This document shows, piece by piece, positions 15,773 through 24,414 of a DNA stretch of 38,789 bases. The position numbers were made by a program, and so were the translations under genes. The notes below the pieces were generated by a model, which worked only from the letters and a program-made list of their open reading frames with translations, searched no databases and had not been told where the DNA came from. Each line of letters starts with the position of its first letter. Positions within the stretch are counted from its first letter, which is position 1. Source of the stretch: CF-161 sp035259145 (GTDB lineage Bacteria > Chloroflexota > Dormibacteria > Dormibacterales > Dormibacteraceae); assembly GCA_035259145.1 (NCBI GenBank), contig DATFWQ010000333.1:1-38789 (forward strand). Reading direction: 5' to 3'.

Positions 15773-16342
15773 ATGGCCCAGAAATCTGACAGAGATTACG
15801 CCCTTTTGATCACTGACCCTCAGGTCGACTTCTGTCCAGGGGGGGCGCTCCCCGTTCCGGGAGGTGACGCTATCTTTCCCGCTGTCAACCGCGCTGCAAG
15901 GATTGTGCCGCTGGTGGTGGCCAGTCGGGACTGGCACCCGGCAAACCACTGCTCGTTCCAGAGCAGAGGGGGCCCCTGGCCCGTCCACTGCCAGGCCGGC
16001 ACGCCTGGCGCGGAGTTCCACGCGGCGCTCGACCAGTCGCCCATCCAGCGTGTGTTCAGCAAGGGCACCGACCCCGACAAGGAGGCCTACTCCGCTATGG
16101 ACGGGACCGGGCTTGAGGACTGGCTGCGCGAGCACCGGGTGCGGTCGCTGGTAGTGACCGGCCTGACCACCGACTACTGCGTGCGGGCCACGGTGCTGGA
16201 CGCCCTGCACGCAGGCTTCGAGGTGACCGTGCTCGAGGACGCCATCGCGGCCGTGGACGCGCAGCCGGGCGACGGCGAGCGCGCGCTGGCCGAGATGCGC
16301 GAGGCGGGCGCGAAAGTGATCCGGGGTGAAGACCTTGGCTGA
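15773..16342 (+). CDS. pncA: Nicotinamidase / isochorismatase-family amidohydrolase
   Basis: This enzyme hydrolyses nicotinamide to nicotinate for NAD salvage. In its 189 residues the full catalytic set can be seen: Asp15 (LLITDPQVDF), Lys97 (RVFSKGTD) and the nucleophile Cys136 (TGLTTDYCVRATVLDA). Metal ligands are Asp53 and His55 (SRDWHP) and His72 (WPVHC). The WHP and 'GPWPVHC' arrangement is specific for nicotinamidases rather than other isochorismatase-like hydrolases. The next gene starts inside its last 17 bases. Confidence 0.92.
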   Translation: MAQKSDRDYALLITDPQVDFCPGGALPVPGGDAIFPAVNRAARIVPLVVASRDWHPANHCSFQSRGGPWPVHCQAGTPGAEFHAALDQSPIQRVFSKGTDPDKEAYSAMDGTGLEDWLREHRVRSLVVTGLTTDYCVRATVLDALHAGFEVTVLEDAIAAVDAQPGDGERALAEMREAGAKVIRGEDLG

Positions 16343-16634
16343 GTCCGACGCGGAACGGATCAACATGGCGTGCTTCGAACTCTCACGGGAGGTCGGCGGC
16401 CTGCGGTGCTCGGTGCCTCAGGCGGCTCCCCTGGCCCGCACGCTGCTTCGGGTGGTCGGCCGCGTGGTCATCGACGCGTGCACGGCCGGCGGGGACCCCA
16501 CTGTATGGCCGAACACCGAGGTGATGGCCCTGCAGTGGATCAAAGAGGCGATCGAACCGCTCGGGTACGATGTGCGGCCACTGCCAGGGTCCGGCCGGAC
16601 CGAGGTACCGGAGCCGAGCTCGGAGTGGGCATAG
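16326..16634 (+). CDS. Small hypothetical protein coupled to pncA
   Basis: The 102-residue protein starts at a GTG overlapping the pncA stop by 17 bases; an ATG at 16365 (Met14) is a second choice. Core sequence includes MACFELSREVGGLRCSVPQA and VIDACTAGGDPTVWPNTEVM, with a single compact domain and no membrane segment or signal peptide. I do not recognise the family. Overlap with pncA suggests they are made together. A GC hairpin follows 8 bases after the stop. Confidence 0.6.
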   Translation: MKTLAESDAERINMACFELSREVGGLRCSVPQAAPLARTLLRVVGRVVIDACTAGGDPTVWPNTEVMALQWIKEAIEPLGYDVRPLPGSGRTEVPEPSSEWA

Positions 16635-16642
16635 GCGTCGCA

Positions 16643-16662
16643 GGGGGAGGCAGGCCTCCCCC
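16643..16662 (+). terminator. Hairpin after the pncA unit
   Basis: Arms GGGGGAGGC and GCCTCCCCC, 9 bp with a 2-base tip (in practice a shorter stem with a 4-base loop). It lies 8 bases after the stop at 16634. No U-run follows, so termination efficiency is uncertain. Confidence 0.5.
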
Positions 16663-16757
16663 TCCAGACCCCCACCGTGCTGGCGCACAAGGTAGCCGCC
16701 GCCTCGGCGGTGGCGGGTGACGGGCAGCCTCTGGCAGCGTTAGGCCACAACCCACTC

Positions 16758-16776
16758 GGCCCGGCGGAGCCGGGCC
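16758..16776 (-). terminator. Hairpin downstream of the DUF885 gene
   Basis: Perfect 8-bp stem GGCCCGGC / GCCGGGCC with loop GGA, in the 220-bp gap between convergent genes ending at 16634 and 16855. It may serve either strand. The remainder of the gap shows nothing else recognisable. Confidence 0.45.
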
Positions 16777-16854
16777 TACCCACCATGCCTCACCAGACTT
16801 GACCCGATCGTGAACATGCAGCTCAGCTGCGGGTCCTTGGGTGCGGCCCTGTCG

Positions 16855-18441
16855 TCAGAAGAGCGTGTCCCAGGTCGCAGCCGGCAGCGCCCCCGCGTAG
16901 AGCAGGGTGTCGTGGAAGCGGCCGAGCTCGAAGGCGCTGCCCTCCGTCCGCTGCCGGCGCTGCCTGAGCTGAAGAAGAAGGTGCTTGCCGTACAGATATG
17001 ACAGCTGGTAGCCCGGCGTGAACGTGTATCTCCGCACTTCTGCCACCGCCGCCGGCCGGGCCATGGCCGCCTCGGAGACCAGCAGATCCACGGCCTGGTC
17101 GAAGCTCATGCGGCCACTTGACAGCTCGACGTCGATGATGATCCGGCACGCCCGCCAGACGAGATCGTTGAGCTGCACGAAGCGGACTTCCGGGCTGGTG
17201 GTAAAGCCCTGCTCGTACATGAGCTGCTCGCAGTAGTGCGCCCATCCCTCCACCAGCTCATGGGCGCAGTCGGCGCTCAGCAGACGGGCGACCGAAGGAT
17301 GCTGGTTGGCGCAGGCGAACTGGAGGTGATGGCCAGGGTAGCCCTCGTGCACCGAGGTGTTCAGGATCGCCGCATTGTTGTGCTCCCCCAGGTCACCATC
17401 CTGCGGCGTGACGATGTAGATCCCGAGCTGGAGGCGGTCGAAGCGGGCCGGCGGCTCGTAGGCCGCGAACGGGATGACGGGACGGAGGAAGCCTGGAGTC
17501 GCCTCGACCCTGAGCGCCTCACCGGACGGCAGCGTGACCAGGCCCCGCCGGGCTACGAAGTCGCGAGACCGGGCGATCACGTCCCTGTACTCGGCCAGTG
17601 CCGCGTCGAAGCTTTCCGGCCGCTGGGCTCGGATCAGTGTGTTGACCTGCTCCAGCGAGCGGGCTGGCCAGCAGCTGGAGAGCAGTTCCTCACGCTCCGC
17701 CCTGATCTCCGCGAGGTAGCTGCGGCCCAGGACGAGGATGGCGTCGGCTGTGTCCGGCAGCTCCCGCAGCTCCAGAAGGCGTGCGAACCGCTCTTCGCCG
17801 AGCGCCCAGTCGTCAGCCGCGCCCGGCATCACCTCGGTCTCGAGCCAGCGGGCGAAGTCCTCGGTGGCTTCAGAAGCGCCGGCCGCCGCGCGCTCCAGCC
17901 TTGAGGCCAGCGGCAAGTCACGGGCGGCCGTTACCACCGTCGAGTACAGCGCCGGCAGCTCCCGTGCCGAGACGGCGGCCACCTCGCACCACAGCTTCAC
18001 CGGCTCGTTGAGCTGTTGACGGCTGGCCGCCAGATAGGCTGGGACGGCCTCCAGGCGAGATGTGATCGCCTCCAGCCGCAGCTCGAGGGGAGCGAAGTCG
18101 CGCGCGAAGAGGAGGAAGATGCCGGTGCCGATCTGGTCGGGCGCCTCGGGCATGCGGGCAGACAGGTGCATGTCCTCGAGGCGGAAGCGAGTGAGGCCGA
18201 CGAAGTACCGGGCCAGGTCCAGGTCGAGCCCGTTGCTGCAGCCGGCGAGCTCGCGTTCGAACTCCTGCAGAAGCTCCTGGAGCTCGCGCGCGCCGGCGAG
18301 GGTGCCGTCTGGAAGTCGGTGGTCGTGCTGGTGGAGCCCGTGGTAGGTAGCCTCGACCGGCCGCAGCTCCATCAGCCGCTGGAAGAACCGATCCACGACC
18401 TCAAGGTTGGGAGTCGAGCCCACGTGGTCGGGTGTGCTCAT
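16855..18441 (-). CDS. DUF885 family protein, predicted zinc-dependent peptidase-like
   Basis: The 528-residue soluble protein belongs to DUF885 (PF05960). Its key feature is HEGYPGHH at 365-372, followed about 26 residues later by ELVEGWAHYCEQLM (Glu398 region); together these resemble the HExxH-plus-Glu zinc site of gluzincin-type peptidases. The rest is helical, as expected. No signal peptide is seen, so it acts in the cytoplasm. Peptidase activity is suggested by the motif; few members have been tested. Its ATG overlaps the epimerase stop by 4 bases. Confidence 0.85.
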   Translation of the reverse strand: MSTPDHVGSTPNLEVVDRFFQRLMELRPVEATYHGLHQHDHRLPDGTLAGARELQELLQEFERELAGCSNGLDLDLARYFVGLTRFRLEDMHLSARMPEAPDQIGTGIFLLFARDFAPLELRLEAITSRLEAVPAYLAASRQQLNEPVKLWCEVAAVSARELPALYSTVVTAARDLPLASRLERAAAGASEATEDFARWLETEVMPGAADDWALGEERFARLLELRELPDTADAILVLGRSYLAEIRAEREELLSSCWPARSLEQVNTLIRAQRPESFDAALAEYRDVIARSRDFVARRGLVTLPSGEALRVEATPGFLRPVIPFAAYEPPARFDRLQLGIYIVTPQDGDLGEHNNAAILNTSVHEGYPGHHLQFACANQHPSVARLLSADCAHELVEGWAHYCEQLMYEQGFTTSPEVRFVQLNDLVWRACRIIIDVELSSGRMSFDQAVDLLVSEAAMARPAAVAEVRRYTFTPGYQLSYLYGKHLLLQLRQRRQRTEGSAFELGRFHDTLLYAGALPAATWDTLF

Positions 18442-19376
18442 GTTCGCGTCCTCGCGTCCTCGGCTCGCGTACGAAACCAGGCGGCGGTTTCTGCGAGGCC
18501 ATCCTCGAGCGCGATCCGGGGTCGCCAGCCTAGCCGTTCGGCGATCAGCCGGCAGTCGAGAGCCGACGTGCGCTGATCTCCTGGTCTGGGAGGTCCGTGC
18601 ACCTCGGGTCGCGAGATCCCGATCCGCTCGGCGAGCATGAAGAAGATCTGGTTGACGTCGACCTGACGCCCCGTCCCCACGTTGAAGTGCCCGATGACGT
18701 CGGAGTCGAGGGCGAGCAGGTTCGCCTGCACGACGTCTGCAACGTGCACCAGGTCACGGGTCTGCCTTCCGTCGCCGTTGATGACCGGCTGCTGGTTGGC
18801 GAGAAGCTTGAGGCAGAAGATCGCGACCACGCCGGCCTCGCCGTGCGGGTCCTGGCGGGGGCCGTACACGTTGGCATATCGAAGCGCGACGTATGGGAGG
18901 CCGTGCTGAACGCGGTAGCAGTGCAGGTAGTGCTCGAAGCTGAGCTTTGCCACCCCATATGGCGACACGGGCCGCGCCGGGTAGGTCTCGGGCGTCGGAA
19001 GTATGTCGGCGTCGCCGTAGAGGGCGCCACCGGTCGACGCGAAGAGGAAGCGGGCACGCACCTCGCGGGCAGCCTCGAGCAGATTCAGGCCGCCGACCAG
19101 GTTGACGCTCGCGTCGAAGAGCGGCTCGCGCACCGAACGGCTGACGCTCATCTGTGCGGCGTGGTGACAGACCACGTCAGGTCTCCACTCGCGAACCGCT
19201 GCGGCGGCCTGAGGCGTCCGGATGTCGACGTTGCGGAACTCAGCGGCCTCGTTGACGTACTCGCGTGCGCCGGTCGACAGGTCGTCCAGCGCGAGTACCT
19301 GGTCTCCACGCTCCACCAGCGCGTCCAAGACGTGCGAGCCTATAAAGCCGGCACCTCCTGTCACCAGCACCTTCAC
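18438..19376 (-). CDS. NAD-dependent sugar-nucleotide epimerase/dehydratase (UDP-glucose 4-epimerase-like)
   Basis: This is an extended short-chain dehydrogenase acting on nucleotide sugars for surface polysaccharide or glycan synthesis. The 312-residue protein has the Rossmann motif TGGAGFIGSH at 6-15, Asp31-Asp32 after the second strand (NAD preference), a catalytic STGGALYGD (Ser114/Thr115), and Tyr140-x3-Lys144 in SPYGVAKLSFEHYL. The motif VALRYANVYGPRQDPHGEAG is shared by GalE-type epimerases. UDP-glucose 4-epimerase is the best guess; UDP-glucuronate or dTDP-sugar epimerase cannot be excluded. It is translationally coupled to the DUF885 gene downstream. Confidence 0.88.
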   Translation of the reverse strand: MKVLVTGGAGFIGSHVLDALVERGDQVLALDDLSTGAREYVNEAAEFRNVDIRTPQAAAAVREWRPDVVCHHAAQMSVSRSVREPLFDASVNLVGGLNLLEAAREVRARFLFASTGGALYGDADILPTPETYPARPVSPYGVAKLSFEHYLHCYRVQHGLPYVALRYANVYGPRQDPHGEAGVVAIFCLKLLANQQPVINGDGRQTRDLVHVADVVQANLLALDSDVIGHFNVGTGRQVDVNQIFFMLAERIGISRPEVHGPPRPGDQRTSALDCRLIAERLGWRPRIALEDGLAETAAWFRTRAEDARTRT

Positions 19377-19421
19377 GGGCGAGCAGTGTAGACCGACGCT
19401 TCAGGGAGCTGTCACCGATCG

Positions 19422-20105
19422 ATGGCCATGCCAACCCGCGTTCAGACGCCCGAGACCCTTCGCGACGATTTCGACCGGCTGGCGCTGCTGCCGGACGGGT
19501 GGAACCACAACCGCCATTACCACCGCTGGCTCTTGCGCCATGTGCCGGCCGGCTGCGAGGACGGACTCGATGCAGGGTGCGGCACCGGCGAGTTCGCGCG
19601 GCAGCTGGCGCTTCGCTGCAAGCGAGTGCTTGGTATCGACCTCTCTCCAGGGATGATCGATCGGGCTCGCCGCCGCAGCGCCGGCCGGCAGGCCCTGGAG
19701 TTCCAGGTGGCAGACTTGATGGACGAATCGTCGGCTGCCCGGTTCGACTGCATCGCCACCATCGCGACGCTCCACCACCTACCTCTGGAGCCGGCGCTGG
19801 CGCGCCTGGCTGGTGCCCTCCGCTCAGGCGGAGTGCTCCTCGTGCTCGACGTGGCGGCCAGCCGCAACGCCATCGAGCGCCTCTGGGCCGCTCGAGCAAT
19901 GCCGGTCGCGATAGCGCTCCGCCTGTGGCACACCCGCCGCCTGCGACCGGCCCGGGCCGAGCGCCAGGCCTGGGATGCGCACGGCCGTACCGATCGCTAC
20001 TCAACTCCGGCCGAGGTCCGCGCCGCATGCGCGCGGGTGCTGCCGGGGGCACGGGTGCGGCGCCACCTGCTGTGGCGCTACTCGATCGTCTGGAACAAGC
20101 CGTAG
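19422..20105 (+). CDS. Class I SAM-dependent methyltransferase
   Basis: The 227-residue protein has a Rossmann-like SAM-binding core. Motif I is GLDAGCGTGEFARQLA at about 48-63, motif II is VLGIDLSPGMIDRAR, and the post-motif region has FQVADLMDE and FDCIATIATLHHLPLEPALA, the Methyltransf_11/25 pattern. The C-terminus (RTDRYSTPAEVRAACARVLP, then LLWRYSIVWNKP) is like that of small-molecule methyltransferases. The substrate is unknown. Its 3' end overlaps the convergent exonuclease gene by 28 bases. Confidence 0.85.
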   Translation: MAMPTRVQTPETLRDDFDRLALLPDGWNHNRHYHRWLLRHVPAGCEDGLDAGCGTGEFARQLALRCKRVLGIDLSPGMIDRARRRSAGRQALEFQVADLMDESSAARFDCIATIATLHHLPLEPALARLAGALRSGGVLLVLDVAASRNAIERLWAARAMPVAIALRLWHTRRLRPARAERQAWDAHGRTDRYSTPAEVRAACARVLPGARVRRHLLWRYSIVWNKP

Positions 20106-21250
20106 TCGTCGCGCCGGCGTCCCAGCTTGGTGTCGAGCCGATGCAGCCTCCATTCCAGGTCGGTTCGGTAGGGGCTCTCTGGCGGCAGGCCGACCAGCGC
20201 CTCCCCGACCACCAGACGGGCCGTGGCGAGATCTCCGAGCGACCACTCGAGCAGACGGGCACGAGCGATCGCCACCTGCGGCAGAGCCGGCATCCGTTCG
20301 TGCAGCGCCGACAGCACGCGCTCAGCAGCCGTCGGGCGGCGGCGCCGGGTCAGGAAGCGCGCCAGCAGCAGCCCAGCGAGCGCCGAGGCCGGCCCGTCCG
20401 CCAGCTCAGCCGCGTTGCGGAGCGCTCGCCAGCCGTCGGCACGGCGGCGGGTGCGCAGCAGGTAGCGGCCGAGCGCCAGCCAGTCCGAGCCGTCCATCAG
20501 CGGATCGGCACCCTCCAGGCGACGCAGCAAGCGGGCGTGCAGGTAGTAGAGGCTGACGGCGTCCTGGCGGTTGTGCTCCAGAGCCATGGGCAGCATCGGG
20601 CTCCAGCCGTGCTGGAGGTAGGCGAAGTAGCTCTGCGGAACCAGCGCCCCGGCCACGTCCCGCTCCCGCTCGAAGCCCAGCAGGTGCTCCTCGACCAGGC
20701 GCAGAGTACAGTGCTCGAGCCGCTGCCTGAGCAACGAGCGGGTCAGCGTCAACAGGTCAAGGTGGGCAGGGTGCTCCAGCTCGCCCGGCATTCGCGCCAT
20801 CACCCAGCGGGTGCGGAGCAGCGGCAGGTCGAAGCGGCTCCCGTTGTAGGTGGCCAGGCCCTCGGTCCGATGCAGCTCCTCCTGGAGCAGCGCCAGGAGG
20901 GCAGCCTCGCCGCCCGGGTCGGCGAGAAAGAGCTGCGTCAGCTCCAGGCCGGCGGGTATCGGATGGCATATGGCAACCGCGAAGACCTGGGTGCCGCTGC
21001 CCCCTGATAGCCCAGTCGTCTCGGTGTCGAGGTAGGTGTGCGTTACCTCGGGCTGCGGGCCGGGCAGGCGGCCAGGCGCCAGGACGTCCGCGTAGCGCCA
21101 GGCCGTTCCGCAGGACGTCTCGACCGCCTCGAAGCCGGGCGGCATGATGTGCTGGACGGGCGGCCGGCGCTTGAGGTGGCGTCCGTCACCCTCGCCCGGC
21201 CCGCGCGCCGTCAGACGGGCAAGGCGGTCGCGGAGAGCAGCCTGAGACAC
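20078..21250 (-). CDS. RNase H-fold exonuclease with TPR-like tail, MrfB/YprB-like
   Basis: This is a predicted DEDD-type 3'-5' exonuclease working with the adjacent helicase, as YprB (MrfB) does with YprA (MrfA) in B. subtilis mitomycin-adduct repair. From the GTG at 21250 it has 390 residues. Exonuclease motifs are TYLDTETTGL (Asp75, Glu77), YNGSRFDLPLL (second Asp) and EHNRQDAVSLYYL (third acidic motif). The last 130 residues are TPR-like helical repeats. The start was chosen because AAGGAAG stands 4-5 bases before it and the family N-terminus (VSQAALRDRLARL) fits; it overlaps the helicase end by 40 bases. A longer reading to 21319 would be read antisense-free but is unsupported. Confidence 0.83.
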   Translation of the reverse strand: MSQAALRDRLARLTARGPGEGDGRHLKRRPPVQHIMPPGFEAVETSCGTAWRYADVLAPGRLPGPQPEVTHTYLDTETTGLSGGSGTQVFAVAICHPIPAGLELTQLFLADPGGEAALLALLQEELHRTEGLATYNGSRFDLPLLRTRWVMARMPGELEHPAHLDLLTLTRSLLRQRLEHCTLRLVEEHLLGFERERDVAGALVPQSYFAYLQHGWSPMLPMALEHNRQDAVSLYYLHARLLRRLEGADPLMDGSDWLALGRYLLRTRRRADGWRALRNAAELADGPASALAGLLLARFLTRRRRPTAAERVLSALHERMPALPQVAIARARLLEWSLGDLATARLVVGEALVGLPPESPYRTDLEWRLHRLDTKLGRRRDDYGLFQTIE

Positions 21251-23475
21251 GCTTCCTTGGCTCCCTCGGTGCCGCTCAGCGGGCCGATGCAGGAGGGGCA
21301 GCCCGCCAGACACGGGCACCCACGCACCAGCTCTGCGGCGTCGGCGAGCAGCGACGTGTGCAGTCCGTAAAGCCTCCGGGCGTACCCCACTCCGCCCGGG
21401 TAGACCTCGTAGATGGTCACCGTAGGCTTGCGCGTGGAGGTGGAGCGAACCTCACCCAGGGCGCCGAGGTCGCGCGGGTCGCACATGAGATGCAGGCTCG
21501 CCACCGTGCGCATGGCGTGGGCCATGCCCTGCAGCCCGGCCTCGAGCTGCTCACGGCCGAGCGCGACCCACAGCTCCGGATCGACCGTGGTCCAGTAGGC
21601 CGTCGTGTGGAGTGTGTGCTCAGGGAGGTGAATCGGTCCCGAGCCCACGTTCTCATGCGTGTGGAAGCGAATCTTCTTGAACATGGTGGCCAGGGCCGTC
21701 AGCTTTACTTCGCCGTGCGCCCGGTCGAGCTCCGGCATTGGCTCGTGCTCGAAGGTGTCGAGAACGGTGACGCTCACACCGAGCAGCGCGTCCGTGTAGT
21801 AGTCGACGTCTACCGGCCGCACGTACGCCTTCTTCTCGTTCCAGTCCAGACGATCGACGTGGTACTGCGCGCCGTCCTGCAGATAGATCGCGTCGTCGTG
21901 GAGCATGACCTGGGCCGTGAACTGGTCCATCTCGCCGACGACTTCTGGTCGGGCCGGCGAAGTGTCCACGATGACCACGTTGTCTGCCGCGATGGTCCGC
22001 AGCGAGACGCCCTCGGCCGGAAACGCATCCTTTGACCAGAACCAGCGGCCGCCTGTATGGCTTGCCACCCCGTCCTCTTCGAACAGTTGCAGCAGCTCGG
22101 TGACGTCGGCCCGGCCGAACTGCTCCGCGTCTAGGAATGGCAGCTCGAAGAGGCCGGCCTGCAGGTGTCCCGCCAGGACCAGCAGATTGTCCGGATCGAC
22201 CAGACCCGCCTCTGGGCTGGCGCCCAGAAAGTACTCGGGGTGGCGGACGATGAACTGGTCGAGCGGTGCGCTCGAGGCCACGAAGACCGCGATGGAGCCG
22301 GTTCGCCGGCCGGCCCGCCCCAGCTGCTGCCATGTGGATGCGATGGTCCCCGGGTAACCGACGATGACCGCCGCCTGCAGGGAGCCGATGTCGATGCCCA
22401 GCTCCAGGGCGTTGGTGCTGACGACGCCGTGAACGTCACCCGAGCGCAGGCCGGCCTCGATCTCGCGCCGGCGGAGAGGCAGGTAGCCGGAGCGGTAGCC
22501 GCGGACCCTCCGGCGCGACTCGAGGCTGGGAAGCAGCGACTCCTGGAGATAGCTGAGCATGACCTCGACCTGGAGCCGGGAGCGGCAGAAGACGATAGTC
22601 TGGACGCCCGCGCGGATCCACGGTGCTGCGATGCGCTTGCCCTCGAGCAGGGAGCTGCGCCGGATGCCAAGGTTGCGATTCACCAGCGGCGGGTTGTAGA
22701 ACACGAGCCTGCGCTCTCCGCGGGGCGCGCCGCTGCGGTCCACCAGAGCCACGTGGTCCTCCTCCAGGAGGCGCCTGGCCAGCTCGTCGGGGTTGGCGAT
22801 CGTAGCGGAGGCGCAGATGAACCGCGGGTCCGAGCCGTAGAAGGAGCAGATCCGCCTGAGCCGGCGAATCACGTTGGCGACCTGGCTTCCGAACACGCCG
22901 CGGTAGGTGTGAAGCTCGTCCAGGACGACGTGCTCCAGGCTGGAGAACAGCTTGCGCCAGCGCGTGTGATGAGGCAGGACCCCCGTGTGGAGCATGTCCG
23001 GGTTGGTCAGCACGATGTGGCCGCCCTCGCGGATGGCGCTTCGCTGCCCGGGTGGCGTGTCACCGTCGTACGTGCTGACCTTGATGTCCAGGGGCAAGGG
23101 CCGGACCAGTGCACCCAGCTCGGCCAGCTGGTCCTGGGTCAGCGCTTTGGTTGGAAAGACATAGAGTGCGCGGCTGCTCGGGTGTTCGAGCAGCCGCTGC
23201 AGGATTGGGAGGTTGTAACAGAGCGTCTTGCCGCTGGCGGTGGGGGTGACGACCACCAGGTGGCGGCCGGCACGGACGTGGTCGTAGGCCGCGGCCTGGT
23301 GCGTGTAGAGACGGTCGATGCCGCGTCCCGCCAGGGCTTCGGCAAGCTCAGGGCGCAGATCGGGGGGAAGGCGCGCAAACTCGGCCGCGCGGGCCGGGAT
23401 GACGTGATCCAGGGTCACGTCGCCGGGAAGCTGAGCGGTGTCGAGTGGTGGGACGAAGGCCATGACGATTGCCAC
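21211..23475 (-). CDS. DEAD/DEAH helicase with DUF1998 zinc cluster, MrfA/YprA-like
   Basis: This is a superfamily 2 DNA helicase of 754 residues, length and layout as in MrfA. Walker A is TPTASGKT at 77-84; motif II is VVLDELHTYRGVFG; motif III is FICASATIANP; motif VI is WQQLGRAGRRTGS. The C-terminal DUF1998 region carries four cysteines C720-x-C722-x3-C726-x2-C729 (CPCLAGCPSC), the metal site found in MrfA. With the downstream exonuclease it forms a putative excision-repair pair independent of UvrABC. The promoter contains a LexA box. GTG at 23475 lies at the predicted transcription start, so the message may be leaderless; ATG at 23463 (Met5) is the other candidate. Confidence 0.9.
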   Translation of the reverse strand: MAIVMAFVPPLDTAQLPGDVTLDHVIPARAAEFARLPPDLRPELAEALAGRGIDRLYTHQAAAYDHVRAGRHLVVVTPTASGKTLCYNLPILQRLLEHPSSRALYVFPTKALTQDQLAELGALVRPLPLDIKVSTYDGDTPPGQRSAIREGGHIVLTNPDMLHTGVLPHHTRWRKLFSSLEHVVLDELHTYRGVFGSQVANVIRRLRRICSFYGSDPRFICASATIANPDELARRLLEEDHVALVDRSGAPRGERRLVFYNPPLVNRNLGIRRSSLLEGKRIAAPWIRAGVQTIVFCRSRLQVEVMLSYLQESLLPSLESRRRVRGYRSGYLPLRRREIEAGLRSGDVHGVVSTNALELGIDIGSLQAAVIVGYPGTIASTWQQLGRAGRRTGSIAVFVASSAPLDQFIVRHPEYFLGASPEAGLVDPDNLLVLAGHLQAGLFELPFLDAEQFGRADVTELLQLFEEDGVASHTGGRWFWSKDAFPAEGVSLRTIAADNVVIVDTSPARPEVVGEMDQFTAQVMLHDDAIYLQDGAQYHVDRLDWNEKKAYVRPVDVDYYTDALLGVSVTVLDTFEHEPMPELDRAHGEVKLTALATMFKKIRFHTHENVGSGPIHLPEHTLHTTAYWTTVDPELWVALGREQLEAGLQGMAHAMRTVASLHLMCDPRDLGALGEVRSTSTRKPTVTIYEVYPGGVGYARRLYGLHTSLLADAAELVRGCPCLAGCPSCIGPLSGTEGAKEACLRLLSATALPV

Positions 23476-23480
23476 CCTGG

Positions 23481-23509
23481 ACTTTAGCCGAACAGGTGTT
23501 CCCGGTCAA
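23481..23509 (-). promoter_or_regulatory. Promoter with LexA (SOS) box before the MrfA-like helicase
   Basis: Minus strand: -35 TTGACC (23504-23509), 17-base spacer, -10 TAAAGT (23481-23486). Inside the spacer, plus-strand 23489-23502 reads CGAACAGGTGTTCC, which fits the B. subtilis LexA/DinR consensus CGAACRNRYGTTYC at every position. Bound LexA would block the polymerase directly. The GTG of the helicase starts 6 bases after the -10. Confidence 0.75.
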
Positions 23510-23552
23510 GGCCGGTTAGTACGTATCGCGGGCCGGACGCCGGGTCCTTCGA

Positions 23553-24410
23553 TCAGCCGCGACCGTACGCCATCTCCTCCAGCCTGCGGATCCGCTCTTC
23601 CAGTGGCGGGTGCGTCGAGAACAGGCCGGCCAGCGACTGGCCCGACAGCGGGTTGACCAGGTACAGATGGGCGAACGCCGGCTGCGCCGTCTGCGATGGC
23701 ACGACCTGGGTCGCCCGCTGCAGCTTGCGCAAGGCGTTGGCCAATGCATGCGGATCGTGGCTGACCTCAGCACCGGTGTGGTCGGCCTCGTACTCGCGCG
23801 AGCGCGAGATCGCGAGCTGGATCAGCAGCGCCGCCAGCGGTCCCAGGATCACGAACAGAAGGACGCCGATGATGCCCAGCGGGTTCTGGTCCTCCTCGTC
23901 GCGACCACCGCCGAAGAACAACCCAAACTGGCCGATCTGGGCCAGCAGCGTGATCGCGCCCGCAAGGACCGCGACGACCGAGCTGATCAGGATGTCGCGG
24001 TTGCGGACGTGGGCGAACTCGTGGGCCAGCACCCCGTAGACCTCTTCCTGGTCCAGGATCTGCAGCAGACCCTGATTGACACAGATGGAGGCGTGGTGCG
24101 GGTTGCGGCCGGTCGCGAACGCGTTAGGGCTGGGGTCCGGGCTTACGTACACACGCGGCTTCGGCACGTTGTATTGGGCCGCCAGCCGGTCGGCAAGCGC
24201 GTGCAGCATCGGCGCCTCCTGGGGCGACACTTCCTGCGCCTGCGCAGCTCTCAGCGCCAGCCGGTCGCCAAAAAAGTAGGCGGCACCGTTCATCACGAGT
24301 CCCAGCAGGAGCCCGATCACCAGGCCGCCGCGGCCGAACAGCAAGCCGCCGCCAAACACCAGGATCACCGTGAGCAACGTCATCAGAAAGAAGGTCTTGA
24401 CCCAGTTCAT
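23553..24410 (-). CDS. htpX: M48 family membrane zinc metalloprotease HtpX
   Basis: This is a membrane protease degrading misfolded inner-membrane proteins. The 285-residue protein has two N-terminal membrane helices (about 5-25 and 28-46), then the cytoplasmic catalytic domain with HEFAH at 130-134 (zinc ligands and catalytic Glu) and the third-ligand motif SRSREYEADHTGAEVSHDP. Two further hydrophobic segments lie at about 140-160 and 175-200. The end STHPPLEERIRRLEEM is the usual HtpX closing motif. It starts 4 bases after the Nudix gene stop, so the two are likely cotranscribed. Confidence 0.93.
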   Translation of the reverse strand: MNWVKTFFLMTLLTVILVFGGGLLFGRGGLVIGLLLGLVMNGAAYFFGDRLALRAAQAQEVSPQEAPMLHALADRLAAQYNVPKPRVYVSPDPSPNAFATGRNPHHASICVNQGLLQILDQEEVYGVLAHEFAHVRNRDILISSVVAVLAGAITLLAQIGQFGLFFGGGRDEEDQNPLGIIGVLLFVILGPLAALLIQLAISRSREYEADHTGAEVSHDPHALANALRKLQRATQVVPSQTAQPAFAHLYLVNPLSGQSLAGLFSTHPPLEERIRRLEEMAYGRG

Positions 24411-24414
24411 CTCT

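Noticed and set aside
15749..16366. N-terminal extension of GreA (206 residues)
   Set aside because: The added frame is antisense to pncA and lacks conservation; GreA has its normal length from 15748.
22165..23487. 440-codon plus-strand open frame
   Set aside because: It is the antisense of the MrfA-like helicase, whose motifs are all intact on the minus strand.
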